DNA of 64,000 nt from Lentzea jiangxiensis (GCF_900104175.1 NZ_FNIX01000013.1:62001-126000), one strand, 5' to 3'; numbered from the stretch's first letter, positions 31,946 to 39,650 are shown. Numbers and translations are program-made. Notes: generated from the letters alone by a model not told the origin.

Positions 31946-32748
31946 CGCAGCGTCTTCGCGAGCAAACGCGAGACGTGCATCTGGGAGATGCCGACCTTCT
32001 GCGCGATCTGCGTCTGGGTCATGTTGCCGAAGAAGCGCATGATCACGATCTTGCGTTCGCGCTCGGGCAGCTTCTCCAGCAACGGGTGCAGCGCCTCGCG
32101 TTGCTCGATCATCGCGATCTCGGGGTCTTCCTCGCCGATGGTGCTGCCGAGGGAGATCGACGAGTCCTCCGACATGAGCATGTCGTCGAGTGACGCGCTC
32201 TGGTAGGCGTTGCCCGCGGCGAGACCCTCGTGGATCTCCTCGCGGGACAGGCCCAGGTGCTCGGCCAGCTCCGACGGCGTGGGCGCGCGGCCCAGCGACT
32301 GCGACAGGCGCGAGGTGCCCGCGTTGATCGCCAGGTGCAGTTCCTTCAGCCGGCGCGGCATCCGGACCGACCAGCTGGAGTCGCGGAAGTACTTCCGCAC
32401 CTCACCCATGATCGTCGGCACCGCGAACGACAGGAAGTCGCTGCCGCGTTCCGGGTCGAACCGGTCGACCGCGTTGATCAGGCCGACCGTCGCCACCTGC
32501 ACGAGGTCCTCGTGCGGTTCGCCGCGGTGGCCGAACCTGCGGGCGATGTGCTGGGCGACCGGCAGGTGCTCGGTGACGAGCCTGTCCCGCAGCGTGTCGC
32601 GCGCGGGACCGGCGGGGGTCTGCGCGAGCTCGGCGAACAGCGGCGCCAGGTGGTCGTAGTCACCGGACCTGGAGGACTTCGTCTCCTCGGTCTTGGTGTC
32701 CTCGCCTCTGGCGTCCTCGATCTTGGTCGCCTCTTCCGCCCCGGTCAC
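31918..32748 (-). CDS. SigB/SigF-family general stress sigma factor
   Basis: 276 residues from GTG 32748, coupled to the anti-sigma gene as GTGA. Regions 2-4 are complete: LVQVATVGLINAVDRFDPER, SFAVPTIMGEVRKYFRDSSW, then region 3 (LGRAPTPSELAEHLGLSREE) and region 4 (MTQTQIAQKVGISQMHVSRL). It is the SigF/SigB type controlled by an RsbW kinase and STAS antagonists, both encoded here. The charged N-terminal 40 residues are lineage-specific. The GTGT-N16-GGGTAC promoter upstream of the operon suggests that it transcribes itself. Confidence 0.9.
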   Translation of the reverse strand: MTGAEEATKIEDARGEDTKTEETKSSRSGDYDHLAPLFAELAQTPAGPARDTLRDRLVTEHLPVAQHIARRFGHRGEPHEDLVQVATVGLINAVDRFDPERGSDFLSFAVPTIMGEVRKYFRDSSWSVRMPRRLKELHLAINAGTSRLSQSLGRAPTPSELAEHLGLSREEIHEGLAAGNAYQSASLDDMLMSEDSSISLGSTIGEEDPEIAMIEQREALHPLLEKLPERERKIVIMRFFGNMTQTQIAQKVGISQMHVSRLLAKTLRQLRDVLEE

Positions 32749-33143
32749 GCATCCACCGCCCCTGCCGTGGACTTCACGAGGCCGATGTGGACCACGAACC
32801 CTTCGGTCTCCTCGACCCGCGTCTGCACGGAGTCGACGAGCGCGGTCAGCACACGCCAGCCGAAGCTGGCCTCGTCGGGCCCGGCCGCGGACTTCGCGGA
32901 GACCTTCGCCGAGACGTGGACGGCGCCCTTGGCGTCCACGTCGAAGTGGCAGCTCAGGACGGCGTCGTGCGCCGCCAGCGTGATCAACGTCGAACACGTC
33001 TCGTCGACGGCGAGCTTCAGGTCCTCGATCGAGTCGAGGTCGAAGTCCTGCCGCATCGCGATGTCAGCCGCGACCGCCCGTGCGATGGACAGCTGCGTGG
33101 GATCCGCGGCCATCCGGAGTTCGACCCCTGACAATTGAGTCAC
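32745..33143 (-). CDS. RsbW/UsfX-like anti-sigma factor (GHKL fold)
   Basis: 132 residues from GTG 33143, preceded by GAGGTGG; an in-frame GTG at 33179 is less well placed. The N-box DLKLAVDETCSTLITLA and a degenerate ATP-binding end (ASFGWRVLTALVDSVQTRVE) resemble mycobacterial UsfX/RsbW. It should bind the sigma factor encoded directly downstream and release it when a dephosphorylated STAS protein takes its place. It is the first gene of the operon. Confidence 0.85.
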   Translation of the reverse strand: MTQLSGVELRMAADPTQLSIARAVAADIAMRQDFDLDSIEDLKLAVDETCSTLITLAAHDAVLSCHFDVDAKGAVHVSAKVSAKSAAGPDEASFGWRVLTALVDSVQTRVEETEGFVVHIGLVKSTAGAVDA

Positions 33144-33188
33144 AGCCACCTCGTAGTCCGTTCTTCTGAAGGTCGGCACGTCATTGCC

Positions 33189-33214
33189 GTACCCGAAACG
33201 TTCTCAATTCACAC
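33189..33214 (-). promoter_or_regulatory. SigB/SigF-type promoter of the anti-sigma/sigma operon
   Basis: Read on the minus strand: GTGT, 16 bp, GGGTAC (genomic 33214 down to 33189), 46 bp before the anti-sigma start. It matches GNNT-N14-16-GGGTAC exactly and predicts autoregulation. Confidence 0.65.
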
Positions 33215-33281
33215 GTGTAGTAATGCCCTTCCCCGGGAAAACACCTGCTGAAGCACGATGAGATCACCAGGGAGGGGCGTT

Positions 33282-33950
33282 GTGCTGGTGCACCAAGACA
33301 TTCTCGCCCTCCGCTTTCCCGCGGACGCACACGAGGTGGTGTCCGTGAGGCACCGGCTGCGCGATTGGCTGCGGAGCGGAGGCCTTTCCGAGGACGAGGC
33401 GAACGACCTCGTTCTCGCGGTCAGCGAAGCGGTCAACAACTCCGTCGAGCACGCTTTTCCTGGTTCCGCCCGCGGCACCGTGGAAGTGCGGGCGCGGGTG
33501 GACCCGGACGGGTCCGTCGAGGTCGACGTCACCGACGACGGGCAGTGGCGCGTGCCACCGCCGGCGCTGACGATGCGCGGCCGAGGTCTCCTGCTCATGC
33601 GGGAGAGCGTGGACGAGGTCGAGATCCGGCGCAGTGCGAGCGGTACGACCGTGCGGCTGCGCCGGGGGCGTTCGCCCGTGGTTCCCGCGGCCCGGGCCTC
33701 GTCCGAATGCGACGTGCAGGTCCACGAGACCTCCTCCGGCGTGGTAGCGGTGGTGCGCGGGAACGTACCCCGCGAGGCCGGCCCGTTCCTGCGCCGGACG
33801 CTGATCGCGGCCGCGCGGGGTGGCACCGTGCCGCTGACCATCGACCTCAGCGGGCTCGGCGACGAGAGGAGCGGGGTGGAGCAGGCCCTCCGCGCGGTCG
33901 CCGACGCTCTGCGGTCCGCGGGCAACCGCCTGACCGTCCGGACCGTCTAG
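33282..33950 (+). CDS. RsbW-like HATPase kinase fused to a degenerate STAS domain
   Basis: 222 residues from GTG 33282, preceded by GGAGGGG. Residues about 1-125 are a GHKL serine-kinase domain: N-box LVLAVSEAVNNSVEHAFPG, G1 DVTDDGQWRV, G2 MRGRGLLLMRESVDEV. Residues about 140-222 resemble a STAS fold (VVAVVRGNVPREAGPFLRRT, PLTIDLSGLGDERSGVEQAL), with Ser in ERSGV near the usual phosphoserine position. Kinase and antagonist-like domain in one chain suggest self-control. It faces away from the sigma operon and converges on a stand-alone STAS gene. Confidence 0.8.
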   Translation: MLVHQDILALRFPADAHEVVSVRHRLRDWLRSGGLSEDEANDLVLAVSEAVNNSVEHAFPGSARGTVEVRARVDPDGSVEVDVTDDGQWRVPPPALTMRGRGLLLMRESVDEVEIRRSASGTTVRLRRGRSPVVPAARASSECDVQVHETSSGVVAVVRGNVPREAGPFLRRTLIAAARGGTVPLTIDLSGLGDERSGVEQALRAVADALRSAGNRLTVRTV

Positions 33951-34306
33951 GCGAGGGCCTCCTCGACCGTCTGGTGCAGGCTCAGCACCTCACCGAGTCC
34001 CGTGGCTTCCAGAGGACGCGTCACGGCTCGCGCCTTGGCCACGACCTTGAGAGCCGCCTCGTGCTGCTGAGCCACACGCGCGGCCTCCACGAGCACGGCC
34101 AAGCCCGCGGAACCGAGGAAGGTCACGCCGGTCATGTCCACGACGAAGGTGCCGCCGTCGCCGAGGCCGTTGACCAAGGCCTCGCGCAGCGTGGGCGCGG
34201 ACACCATGTCGACCTCGCCGGACACGGCGAGAACCGTGACACCGGGCGCCGGCTGCCTCACCGACAGCTCGATGGTCTGATCCGCTCGCGGGTCCTGCAC
34301 AGTCAC
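33947..34306 (-). CDS. STAS-domain anti-sigma factor antagonist
   Basis: 119 residues from GTG 34306, preceded by GGGAG. VTVLAVSGEVDMVSAPTL and FVVDMTGVTFLGSAGLAVLV are classical STAS strands, with Ser66 in FLGSAGL as the likely phosphorylation site. The unphosphorylated form should bind the RsbW-like kinases encoded nearby and free the stress sigma factor. A SigB-type promoter lies upstream in the end of the GAF-ANTAR gene. Stop codons overlap the convergent kinase gene in CTAG. Confidence 0.88.
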   Translation of the reverse strand: MTVQDPRADQTIELSVRQPAPGVTVLAVSGEVDMVSAPTLREALVNGLGDGGTFVVDMTGVTFLGSAGLAVLVEAARVAQQHEAALKVVAKARAVTRPLEATGLGEVLSLHQTVEEALA

Positions 34307-34399
34307 CGATGTACTCCCTCTCGCGATAACAGGAAGCCGCCGTGCAGCGGCCCCGGTGCGGCTGCTGGCTCAACCGCTGCGGCCACCGTACGGGAGCGG

Positions 34400-34424
34400 C
34401 CGCTCGACAGGACAGGTCGAGCGG
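34400..34424 (-). promoter_or_regulatory. Hairpin at the predicted 5' end of the STAS transcript
   Basis: CCGCTCGAC / GTCGAGCGG form a perfect 9-bp stem with a 7-nt loop, starting 4 bp downstream of the SigB-type -10. It may stabilise the messenger, or stop read-through from the GAF-ANTAR gene. Confidence 0.45.
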
Positions 34425-34427
34425 TCA

Positions 34428-34453
34428 ATACCCGGACAATGGTCGGTTCAAAC
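34428..34453 (-). promoter_or_regulatory. SigB/SigF-type promoter of the STAS gene (GTTT-N16-GGGTAT)
   Basis: On the minus strand GTTT (34453-34450), 16 bp, GGGTAT (34433-34428). It is the closest match to the general-stress consensus in the window, 122 bp before the STAS start. Its -35 lies over the last codons of the upstream GAF-ANTAR gene. Confidence 0.7.
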
Positions 34454-35116
34454 ACGCAACGCGTCCCAAAGCCGCTCGGCCACGTCGAACGCCGCACGCG
34501 GCGGTTCGGCGACCTCAGCGGCGTCGTCCTCCAGCGTCCCGCCGACCACCAGCACCAGTGCCGTCGCCACGTCCCGCAGCTTCACGTTGGCGTTCTGGCT
34601 GGCCCTGACCAGCAGTTCGAACGCCTCACCGGGCTGGCACGGCCGCGCTCCCATCACCAGGCCCTTGGCCTGCTCGATGTAGCGGCGGTGCTGCACCATC
34701 CGCACCATCTGGTCGGCCCGCAGCACCTCGCCCGCGCAGAACTCGATCACCGCGGCCGCCGTCGCCACGAGCGGCTCGATCTCCTCGATCGCCTTCAGGT
34801 CGTCGATCCCCGGCGAGTGCGACAGGTACACCGTCAGCACCGCCGGGCCGCTGTCGCCCCAGCTGCCCGGCACCGCCACGACGTCCAGGTCGCGGACGCG
34901 ACCGGACACCTGCCGTTCCTCGCGCGAGGCCTCGACGAGCGGTCCCTCACCGCTGTCGAGCTGGACCTGGTCGAGCTCGACCGCCGCTCCGGTGGCGCGC
35001 AGCAGCTCTCCGTCGGGCCACACGCTGAGGCCCACCCCCTCACAGCCGGACAGCTGTGAGCACAGGTGGTCCATCAAACGGGAGATGAGCTCGGGACCGA
35101 ATTTCACCTGGTTCAC
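34448..35116 (-). CDS. GAF-ANTAR domain RNA-binding antiterminator
   Basis: 222 residues from GTG 35116. The N-terminal ~130 residues are GAF-like (EGVGLSVWPDGELLRATGAA, VPGSWGDSGPAVLTVYLS). The C-terminal ANTAR three-helix domain contains YIEQAKGLVMGARPCQPGEAFELL and the following RASQNANVKLRDVATALV. ANTAR proteins bind paired hexaloop hairpins in nascent RNA and suppress termination. The short STAS-gene leader downstream contains one such hairpin, but its 7-nt loop does not match the ANTAR consensus. The input signal is unknown. Confidence 0.85.
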   Translation of the reverse strand: MNQVKFGPELISRLMDHLCSQLSGCEGVGLSVWPDGELLRATGAAVELDQVQLDSGEGPLVEASREERQVSGRVRDLDVVAVPGSWGDSGPAVLTVYLSHSPGIDDLKAIEEIEPLVATAAAVIEFCAGEVLRADQMVRMVQHRRYIEQAKGLVMGARPCQPGEAFELLVRASQNANVKLRDVATALVLVVGGTLEDDAAEVAEPPRAAFDVAERLWDALRV

Positions 35117-35163
35117 GCCAGAAGGTTAAGCCCAGCCGATCCCGGGCAGACGTTGTGCGGTCA

Positions 35164-35177
35164 TCGTCGTACGACGA
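35164..35177. promoter_or_regulatory. Perfect 14-bp palindrome in a divergent promoter region
   Basis: TCGTCGTACGACGA lies between the GAF-ANTAR gene (start 35116) and the small gene at 35370. It may be an operator. The rest of 35117-35369 shows no convincing gene. Confidence 0.3.
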
Positions 35178-35369
35178 ACGGTTGCACAGGCAAGGACCGG
35201 CGCTTCCGCTGCGCTTCGGACCCGAACAGCTCGGCGCGCCGTTCGGTCCAGTCAACGCTTCCGACCCGGAGAGGACACGTGTTCTGAACCACAGTCGGAC
35301 AGAATTCGTTCCCAGGGATAACGCCGGAGCCCCGGTGCGCGACATCCCTGATGTCACGGAGGGACTGAG

Positions 35370-35585
35370 ATGAGAACCGCCATGGAGACCGAACCGCAGC
35401 AGGACGAGAAGTCCGGTTCAGCGCTGCCGACCACGCCGTGCAGCGTGGTGTGGAGCCGGGGCCACGCCTACGTGCTCGAAGGTTCCCGCGCTCGCTGGGT
35501 GGGCCGTGACGACCGCGGTCGCCCGCACGCCATCACCGGCGCCGAGATGCAGCGCCGCGGCTGGACGTTCACACGGACAGTCTGA
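35370..35585 (+). CDS. Small hypothetical protein
   Basis: 71 residues from ATG 35370, with GGAGGG 6 bp upstream; ATG 35382 is an alternative. The last 45 residues form a compact basic domain (VVWSRGHAYVLEGSRARWVG, GAEMQRRGWTFTRTV) rich in Trp and Arg. I do not recognise the family. It stands alone in front of the phosphatidyltransferase gene. Confidence 0.55.
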   Translation: MRTAMETEPQQDEKSGSALPTTPCSVVWSRGHAYVLEGSRARWVGRDDRGRPHAITGAEMQRRGWTFTRTV

Positions 35586-35693
35586 CTTTTCACCCGTACG
35601 AACCGAACGATCCGCACCACCCGCAACCAGTCGCACCGCGTGCCGTGACGCCATCCGGCAGCCCCTGCGCAGTCACTCGTTTAGAGTGCGGGT

Positions 35694-36275
35694 GTGCGTG
35701 ACCCGGCTGATCGCCTGCTGACGATTCCGAACCTGCTCAGCGTGCTGCGGCTGGCCGGTGTTCCGCTCTTCCTGTACCTGCTGCTCGGACCCCGCGCGGA
35801 CGGCTGGGCGCTGCTCGTCCTGGTCTTCGCGGGGCTGTCCGACTGGCTCGACGGCAAGCTCGCGCGCTGGCTCGACCAGATGAGCAACCTCGGCGCGCTG
35901 CTCGACCCCGCCGCGGACCGCCTCTACGTGTTCTGCACGCTGCTGGCGTTCGTGATCAGGGACATCGTCCCGCTGTGGATCGCCCTGGTGCTCGTGGGAC
36001 GTGAGGTCGTCGTCGGGATCTGCCTGCTGGTGCTGCGCGGGAGGGGCTGGGGCCCGTTCGAGGTCACGTACCTGGGCAAGGCCGCGACGTTCAACCTGCT
36101 GTACGCCTTCCCCCTGCTGCTCCTCGCGCAGGGCGACTCGGCGTGGGCGCAGGTCGCCCTGCCGTTCGCCTACGCGTTCACGGCCTGGGGCGGAGCGCTC
36201 TACCTGTGGTCGGCGCTGCTGTACGTCTACCAGTTCTTCCTGGCCCTGCGGGTCACACCCCGCGCGGTCGCGTGA
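35694..36275 (+). CDS. CDP-alcohol phosphatidyltransferase (PgsA-like)
   Basis: 193 residues from GTG 35694. Five to six membrane helices carry the CDP-alcohol motif DG-x2-AR-x8-G-x3-D-x3-D, seen as DGKLARWLDQMSNLGALL followed by DPAADR. TIPNLLSVLRLAGVPLFLYL is the usual N-terminus of phosphatidylglycerophosphate or cardiolipin synthases. It acts at the membrane. In mycobacteria a pgsA paralogue also precedes the gcvH-garA block, which supports orthology. Confidence 0.88.
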   Translation: MRDPADRLLTIPNLLSVLRLAGVPLFLYLLLGPRADGWALLVLVFAGLSDWLDGKLARWLDQMSNLGALLDPAADRLYVFCTLLAFVIRDIVPLWIALVLVGREVVVGICLLVLRGRGWGPFEVTYLGKAATFNLLYAFPLLLLAQGDSAWAQVALPFAYAFTAWGGALYLWSALLYVYQFFLALRVTPRAVA

Positions 36276-36317
36276 AAAGATCACCCCATACAGGTTCAGC
36301 ACGAGGAGCGCAGTCAG

Positions 36318-36701
36318 TTGATTCCCGAGGAGCTTCGTTACACCGAGGAGCACGAGTGGGTCGCCACCGCCGGCGAGAACACAGTGCGCGTCGGCATCAC
36401 CGACTACGCCCAGGAACAGCTCGGTGACGTCGTCTTCGTCCAGCTGCCCGAGGTCGGCCACACCGTGGCCGCCGGGGACACGTTCGGCGAGGTCGAGTCC
36501 ACCAAGAGCGTGTCGGACCTCTACTCGCCGCTCGACGGTGAGGTCGTCGCCATCAACGACGCCCTGGTCCAGACCCCCGACTCGGTGAACAGCGACCCGT
36601 ACGGCGAGGGCTGGATGGTCGAGATCCGCGTGAGCGACCCCGAGGCGGTGGAGGGCCTGCTGGACGCGGACGGGTACAAGGCCTTGGTGGAGAAGGAGTG
36701 A
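36318..36701 (+). CDS. gcvH: Glycine cleavage system H protein
   Basis: 127 residues from TTG 36318, preceded by GAGGAG. The lipoyl lysine is in GEVESTKSVSDLYSPLDGEV. The N-terminus YTEEHEWVATAGENTVRVGI and C-terminus GEGWMVEIRVSDPE are typical. H carries the aminomethyl group from P protein (gcvP, 3.2 kb downstream) to T protein, which is not in this window. No riboswitch precedes it. Confidence 0.95.
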   Translation: MIPEELRYTEEHEWVATAGENTVRVGITDYAQEQLGDVVFVQLPEVGHTVAAGDTFGEVESTKSVSDLYSPLDGEVVAINDALVQTPDSVNSDPYGEGWMVEIRVSDPEAVEGLLDADGYKALVEKE

Positions 36702-36814
36702 CGTCGATCTTTCGCCGGATCTTCGGCAGGAAGGGGAGCCGCGGGCAAGGCGGTGACCCCAACGCGATAGGTTTTACCGGAAGTGACGGATCCAGCAGCA
36801 GGAGGAGAGCTCAG

Positions 36815-37273
36815 GTGAGCACGAACGACGGCCCAGGCGTTCCGCCGGAGCAGTCCCCGGAGCGGACCTCCGTCTTCCGGGCGGACTTCCTCCAGGAGAT
36901 GGAAGGCGGCGCCGAGGCGCCCGCACAGGAGCCGGCCGTTGCCGGTGTTGACGCCCTTCCCGCCGGTTCCGCGCTGCTCGTGGTGAAGCGCGGCCCGAAC
37001 GCCGGTTCCCGGTTCCTGCTGGACCGAGACACGACGAGCGCCGGGCGCCACCCCGACAGCGACATCTTCCTGGACGACGTGACGGTCTCGCGCCGCCACG
37101 CCGAGTTCCGCCGGGAGAGCGGCGAGTTCGTCGTCATCGACGTCGGCAGCCTCAACGGCACCTACGTCAACCGCGAGCCGGTCGACCAGGCCGTCCTCGC
37201 GAACGGCGACGAGGTCCAGATCGGCAAGTTCCGCCTCGTCTTCCTGACGGGTCCTGGCTCCGCGGGAGCCTGA
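36815..37273 (+). CDS. garA: FHA-domain metabolic switch GarA (OdhI)
   Basis: 152 residues from GTG 36815, which follows a strong GGAGGAG; the in-frame start at 36698 has none and overlaps gcvH. The FHA domain (SAGRHPDSDIFLDDVTVSRR, VIDVGSLNGTYVNREPV, GDEVQIGKFRLVFLTGP) is nearly identical to GarA. GarA binds 2-oxoglutarate dehydrogenase and glutamate enzymes when unphosphorylated. The N-terminal kinase motif reads PERTSVFRADFL instead of ETTSVFRADF, leaving one Thr (Thr18, the PknB-type site); the preceding PknG-type site is Arg17. Confidence 0.92.
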   Translation: MSTNDGPGVPPEQSPERTSVFRADFLQEMEGGAEAPAQEPAVAGVDALPAGSALLVVKRGPNAGSRFLLDRDTTSAGRHPDSDIFLDDVTVSRRHAEFRRESGEFVVIDVGSLNGTYVNREPVDQAVLANGDEVQIGKFRLVFLTGPGSAGA

Positions 37274-37276
37274 CGC

Positions 37277-37861
37277 GTGACGGCCGGGCGGCCACAGCGC
37301 GGGGTGATCGGCATCGGGGCGGTGCTCGCACAGCTCCGTCCCGAGTTCCCCGACGTCACCATCTCCAAGATCCGCTTCCTGGAAGCGGAGGGGCTGGTCC
37401 GCCCGGCACGCACCGCCTCCGGCTACCGCCAGTTCAGCGCGGCGGACGTCGAGAGGCTGCGGTTCGTGCTGTCCGCGCAACGCGACAGGTACCTGCCGCT
37501 CAAGGTGATCCGCGAGCAGCTCGACGCCGCCCCGGTGGACTCCACCGCGGTGTCGCGGGCCGAGCTGCTGGCGCAGACCGGCTTCAGCGCCGACCAGCTG
37601 ACCCAGCTGGAGCGCGACGGCCTGCTGCGCCCCGGCCCCGGTGGCCGGTTCACCACCGACGACATCACCGCGCTCCGCACGATCCGGACGATGACCGGGC
37701 TCGGCGTCGAGCGCGAACACCTGCGCGCGGTCCGCGCGGCAGCGGACCACGAGGTGGTCCTGCTGAAATCTTTCTCGGATCCCGGCACGGTGCGGGAATT
37801 GGCGGGCCTGTTCACCTCGTTGCACACGTTGCTGGTGAACGCCGGCCTGCGCCAGTCCTGA
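37277..37861 (+). CDS. ftsR: MerR-family regulator FtsR (Rv1828 type)
   Basis: 194 residues from GTG 37277, 3 bp after garA. An N-terminal winged helix (IGAVLAQLRPEFPDVTISKI) is followed by the MerR signature RFLEAEGLVRPARTASGYRQ and a second, unusual HTH-like half (LLAQTGFSADQLTQLERDGL). This two-domain form and its position behind garA match Rv1828/FtsR, which activates ftsZ in corynebacteria. Confidence 0.85.
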   Translation: MTAGRPQRGVIGIGAVLAQLRPEFPDVTISKIRFLEAEGLVRPARTASGYRQFSAADVERLRFVLSAQRDRYLPLKVIREQLDAAPVDSTAVSRAELLAQTGFSADQLTQLERDGLLRPGPGGRFTTDDITALRTIRTMTGLGVEREHLRAVRAAADHEVVLLKSFSDPGTVRELAGLFTSLHTLLVNAGLRQS

Positions 37862-38013
37862 TCTCCGCGGGACCGGGTGCAGTCTTGATCACGATCTGTC
37901 CGCAACGGTTGAGCACTCGGCCCGCTTGGCGGGTAGCGTCGGACAGGTACGCCGGGGGATGCTCGGGGGTGGATCCGGGTCGTCCCCGAACGAACAGAGG
38001 GAGGCGAGGCCCG

Positions 38014-38487
38014 ATGAGCGAAATGCGCGTCGTCGGCGTGCGGGTGGAGCTGCCCCAGAACCAGCCGATCCTTCTTCTGCGCGAAACCGAGGGTGAGCGG
38101 TACCTGCCGATCTGGATCGGCTCCGTTGAGGCCACGGCGATCGCGCTCGAGCAGCAGGGCGTCCGTCCTGCCCGCCCGCTCACGCACGACCTGCTCAAGG
38201 ACGTCATCGGGGCGCTGGGCCGCAACCTCGAACAGGTGCGCATCACGGATCTGCAAGAGGGCACGTTCTTCGCCGAGCTCGTGTTCGACGGTGACGTGCG
38301 GGTGTCCGCACGGCCCTCGGACTCGGTGGCGCTGGCGTTGCGGGTGGGTGTGCCGATCCACGCCGAGGAGTCGGTGCTGGCCGAGGCCGGCCTGATCATC
38401 CCCGACGAGCAGGAGGACGAGGTCGAGAAGTTCCGCGAGTTCCTCGACTCGATCTCGCCGGAGGACTTCCGCGGAGCCGACACCTGA
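38014..38487 (+). CDS. Bifunctional nuclease family protein (DUF151, Rv1829 type)
   Basis: 157 residues from ATG 38014, preceded by GAGGGAGG. RYLPIWIGSVEATAIALEQQ, PLTHDLLKDVIGALG, ARPSDSVALALRVGVPIHAEE and a C-terminal acidic segment are typical of DUF151. Plant and archaeal members have RNase/DNase activity; the bacterial role is unsettled. Synteny with garA and ftsR is conserved in actinobacteria. Confidence 0.85.
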   Translation: MSEMRVVGVRVELPQNQPILLLRETEGERYLPIWIGSVEATAIALEQQGVRPARPLTHDLLKDVIGALGRNLEQVRITDLQEGTFFAELVFDGDVRVSARPSDSVALALRVGVPIHAEESVLAEAGLIIPDEQEDEVEKFREFLDSISPEDFRGADT

Positions 38488-38697
38488 GCGGTGCCGCGGG
38501 CACTGACACTCGAACGGACCTGCGTCGCTGTCTGTCTCATTTGGGTCGGCGTGCTCCGCTCGCGTATCACTCAGGTGGGCTACTTTCCGCTGGAAATCAG
38601 CGCTAAACGATCACTAAACGTCACTTGAACGTCCTGGATCGGGTGACGGTATGACTCTCCACCTGAGGTTGAGGGTCGACACTCCCCGCGCGTCGCG

Positions 38698-38726
38698 TTG
38701 ACCTGCCCTCGGAGCGGTCTTACCGT
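38698..38726 (+). promoter_or_regulatory. SigA-type promoter of the second MerR gene
   Basis: TTGACC (38698-38703), 17 bp, TACCGT (38721-38726). It lies in the 328-bp gap after the DUF151 gene, 89 bp before the MerR start. Nothing else stands out in 38488-38697 except an AT-richer patch around 38585-38630 (CGCTAAACGATCACTAAACG), a short direct repeat of CTAAACG. Confidence 0.55.
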
Positions 38727-38815
38727 CGAACTCGAGTGGACGTCGCCGGTTCACGAGAGTGGACGCGGTGGCTTGACGGTCATGAGTTTCGTGGCCGTTC
38801 CGAGGGGAGGCAGGC

Positions 38816-39382
38816 GTGGTCGAGGAAGCGCCCTTGAGGGCCGGATCCGGGCTGCAGGGTGAGCTGTTCCCGGACTCCTCGCTGCCGGACGAGCTCGTCG
38901 GCTACCGGGGGCCCGCGGCGTGTCAGATCGCGGGCATCACGTACCGGCAGCTCGACTACTGGGCCCGCACCGGGCTCGTCGCCCCGACGGTCCGGATGGC
39001 GCACGGCTCGGGCAGCCAGAGGCTGTACTCGTTCAAGGACATCCTGGTCCTGAAAGTCGTGAAGCGGCTCCTGGACACCGGTGTCTCGCTGCAGAACATC
39101 CGCGTCGCCGTCGACCACCTGCGCCGGCGCGGCGTGCAGGACCTGGCGAAGATCACGCTCTTCTCCGACGGCACGACCGTCTACGAGTGCACCTCGCCGG
39201 AGGAGGTCGTGGACCTGCTGCAGGGCGGTCAGGGCGTGTTCGGCATCGCGGTGAGCGGTGCGATGCGCGAGATCTCCGGCACGATCCACGAGTTCCCGGC
39301 CGAACGCGCGGACGGCGTCGAGATCGCGCCGATGACCGAGGACGAGCTGACCCGCCGCCGCCGCGAGCGCGCCACCGGCTGA
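38816..39382 (+). CDS. MerR-family regulator (Rv1830 type)
   Basis: 188 residues from GTG 38816, preceded by GAGGGGAGGC. The winged helix-turn-helix has YRGPAACQIAGITYRQLDYW, GSGSQRLYSFKDILVLKVVK and the dimer helix RLLDTGVSLQNIRVAVDHLR. The C-terminal domain (TTVYECTSPEEVVDLLQGG) is conserved in this clade. It sits between DUF151 and gcvP as in mycobacteria. It has its own SigA-type promoter. Confidence 0.85.
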   Translation: MVEEAPLRAGSGLQGELFPDSSLPDELVGYRGPAACQIAGITYRQLDYWARTGLVAPTVRMAHGSGSQRLYSFKDILVLKVVKRLLDTGVSLQNIRVAVDHLRRRGVQDLAKITLFSDGTTVYECTSPEEVVDLLQGGQGVFGIAVSGAMREISGTIHEFPAERADGVEIAPMTEDELTRRRRERATG

Positions 39383-39650
39383 CCGGCCCGGTGACCATGG
39401 CCGACCGGCGCCTCCCCGTGGCCGGTCGGCAGCAGCGCCGGGGACGGGTCCGTCCCTGGCATGGCGCACACTCCTTCGTCGCAGGTGGTCGCGGTTCTGG
39501 CCGCGGCCGTCCGGCGCGCCTCCCGCGGTCGTGGGCACCGCGCACCTGCTGGCGGTGGCGCTCACCGGTCTCGCCGTTGAGACGTAGGTCGCGTCTCTAG
39601 CGACTGGGCGGGCTGCCTGCGGGTATTCTTCCCGGGTAGTCGCTGAACTC

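Noticed and set aside
35155-35373. 72-codon frame before the small gene at 35370
   Set aside because: No ribosome-binding site and unremarkable composition; it contains the palindrome and looks like promoter DNA.
36698-36814. Longer N-terminus for GarA
   Set aside because: Overlaps gcvH, has no ribosome-binding site, and orthologues start near the GTG at 36815 with a strong GGAGGAG.
39460-39595. Possible Clp-N-like remnant between the MerR gene and the riboswitch
   Set aside because: Only a few residues (GTAHLLAVALTG) look protein-like, in two frames; too weak to call.
39621-39626. GGGTAT upstream of the glycine riboswitch as a SigB-type -10
   Set aside because: No GNNT at 14-16 bp upstream.
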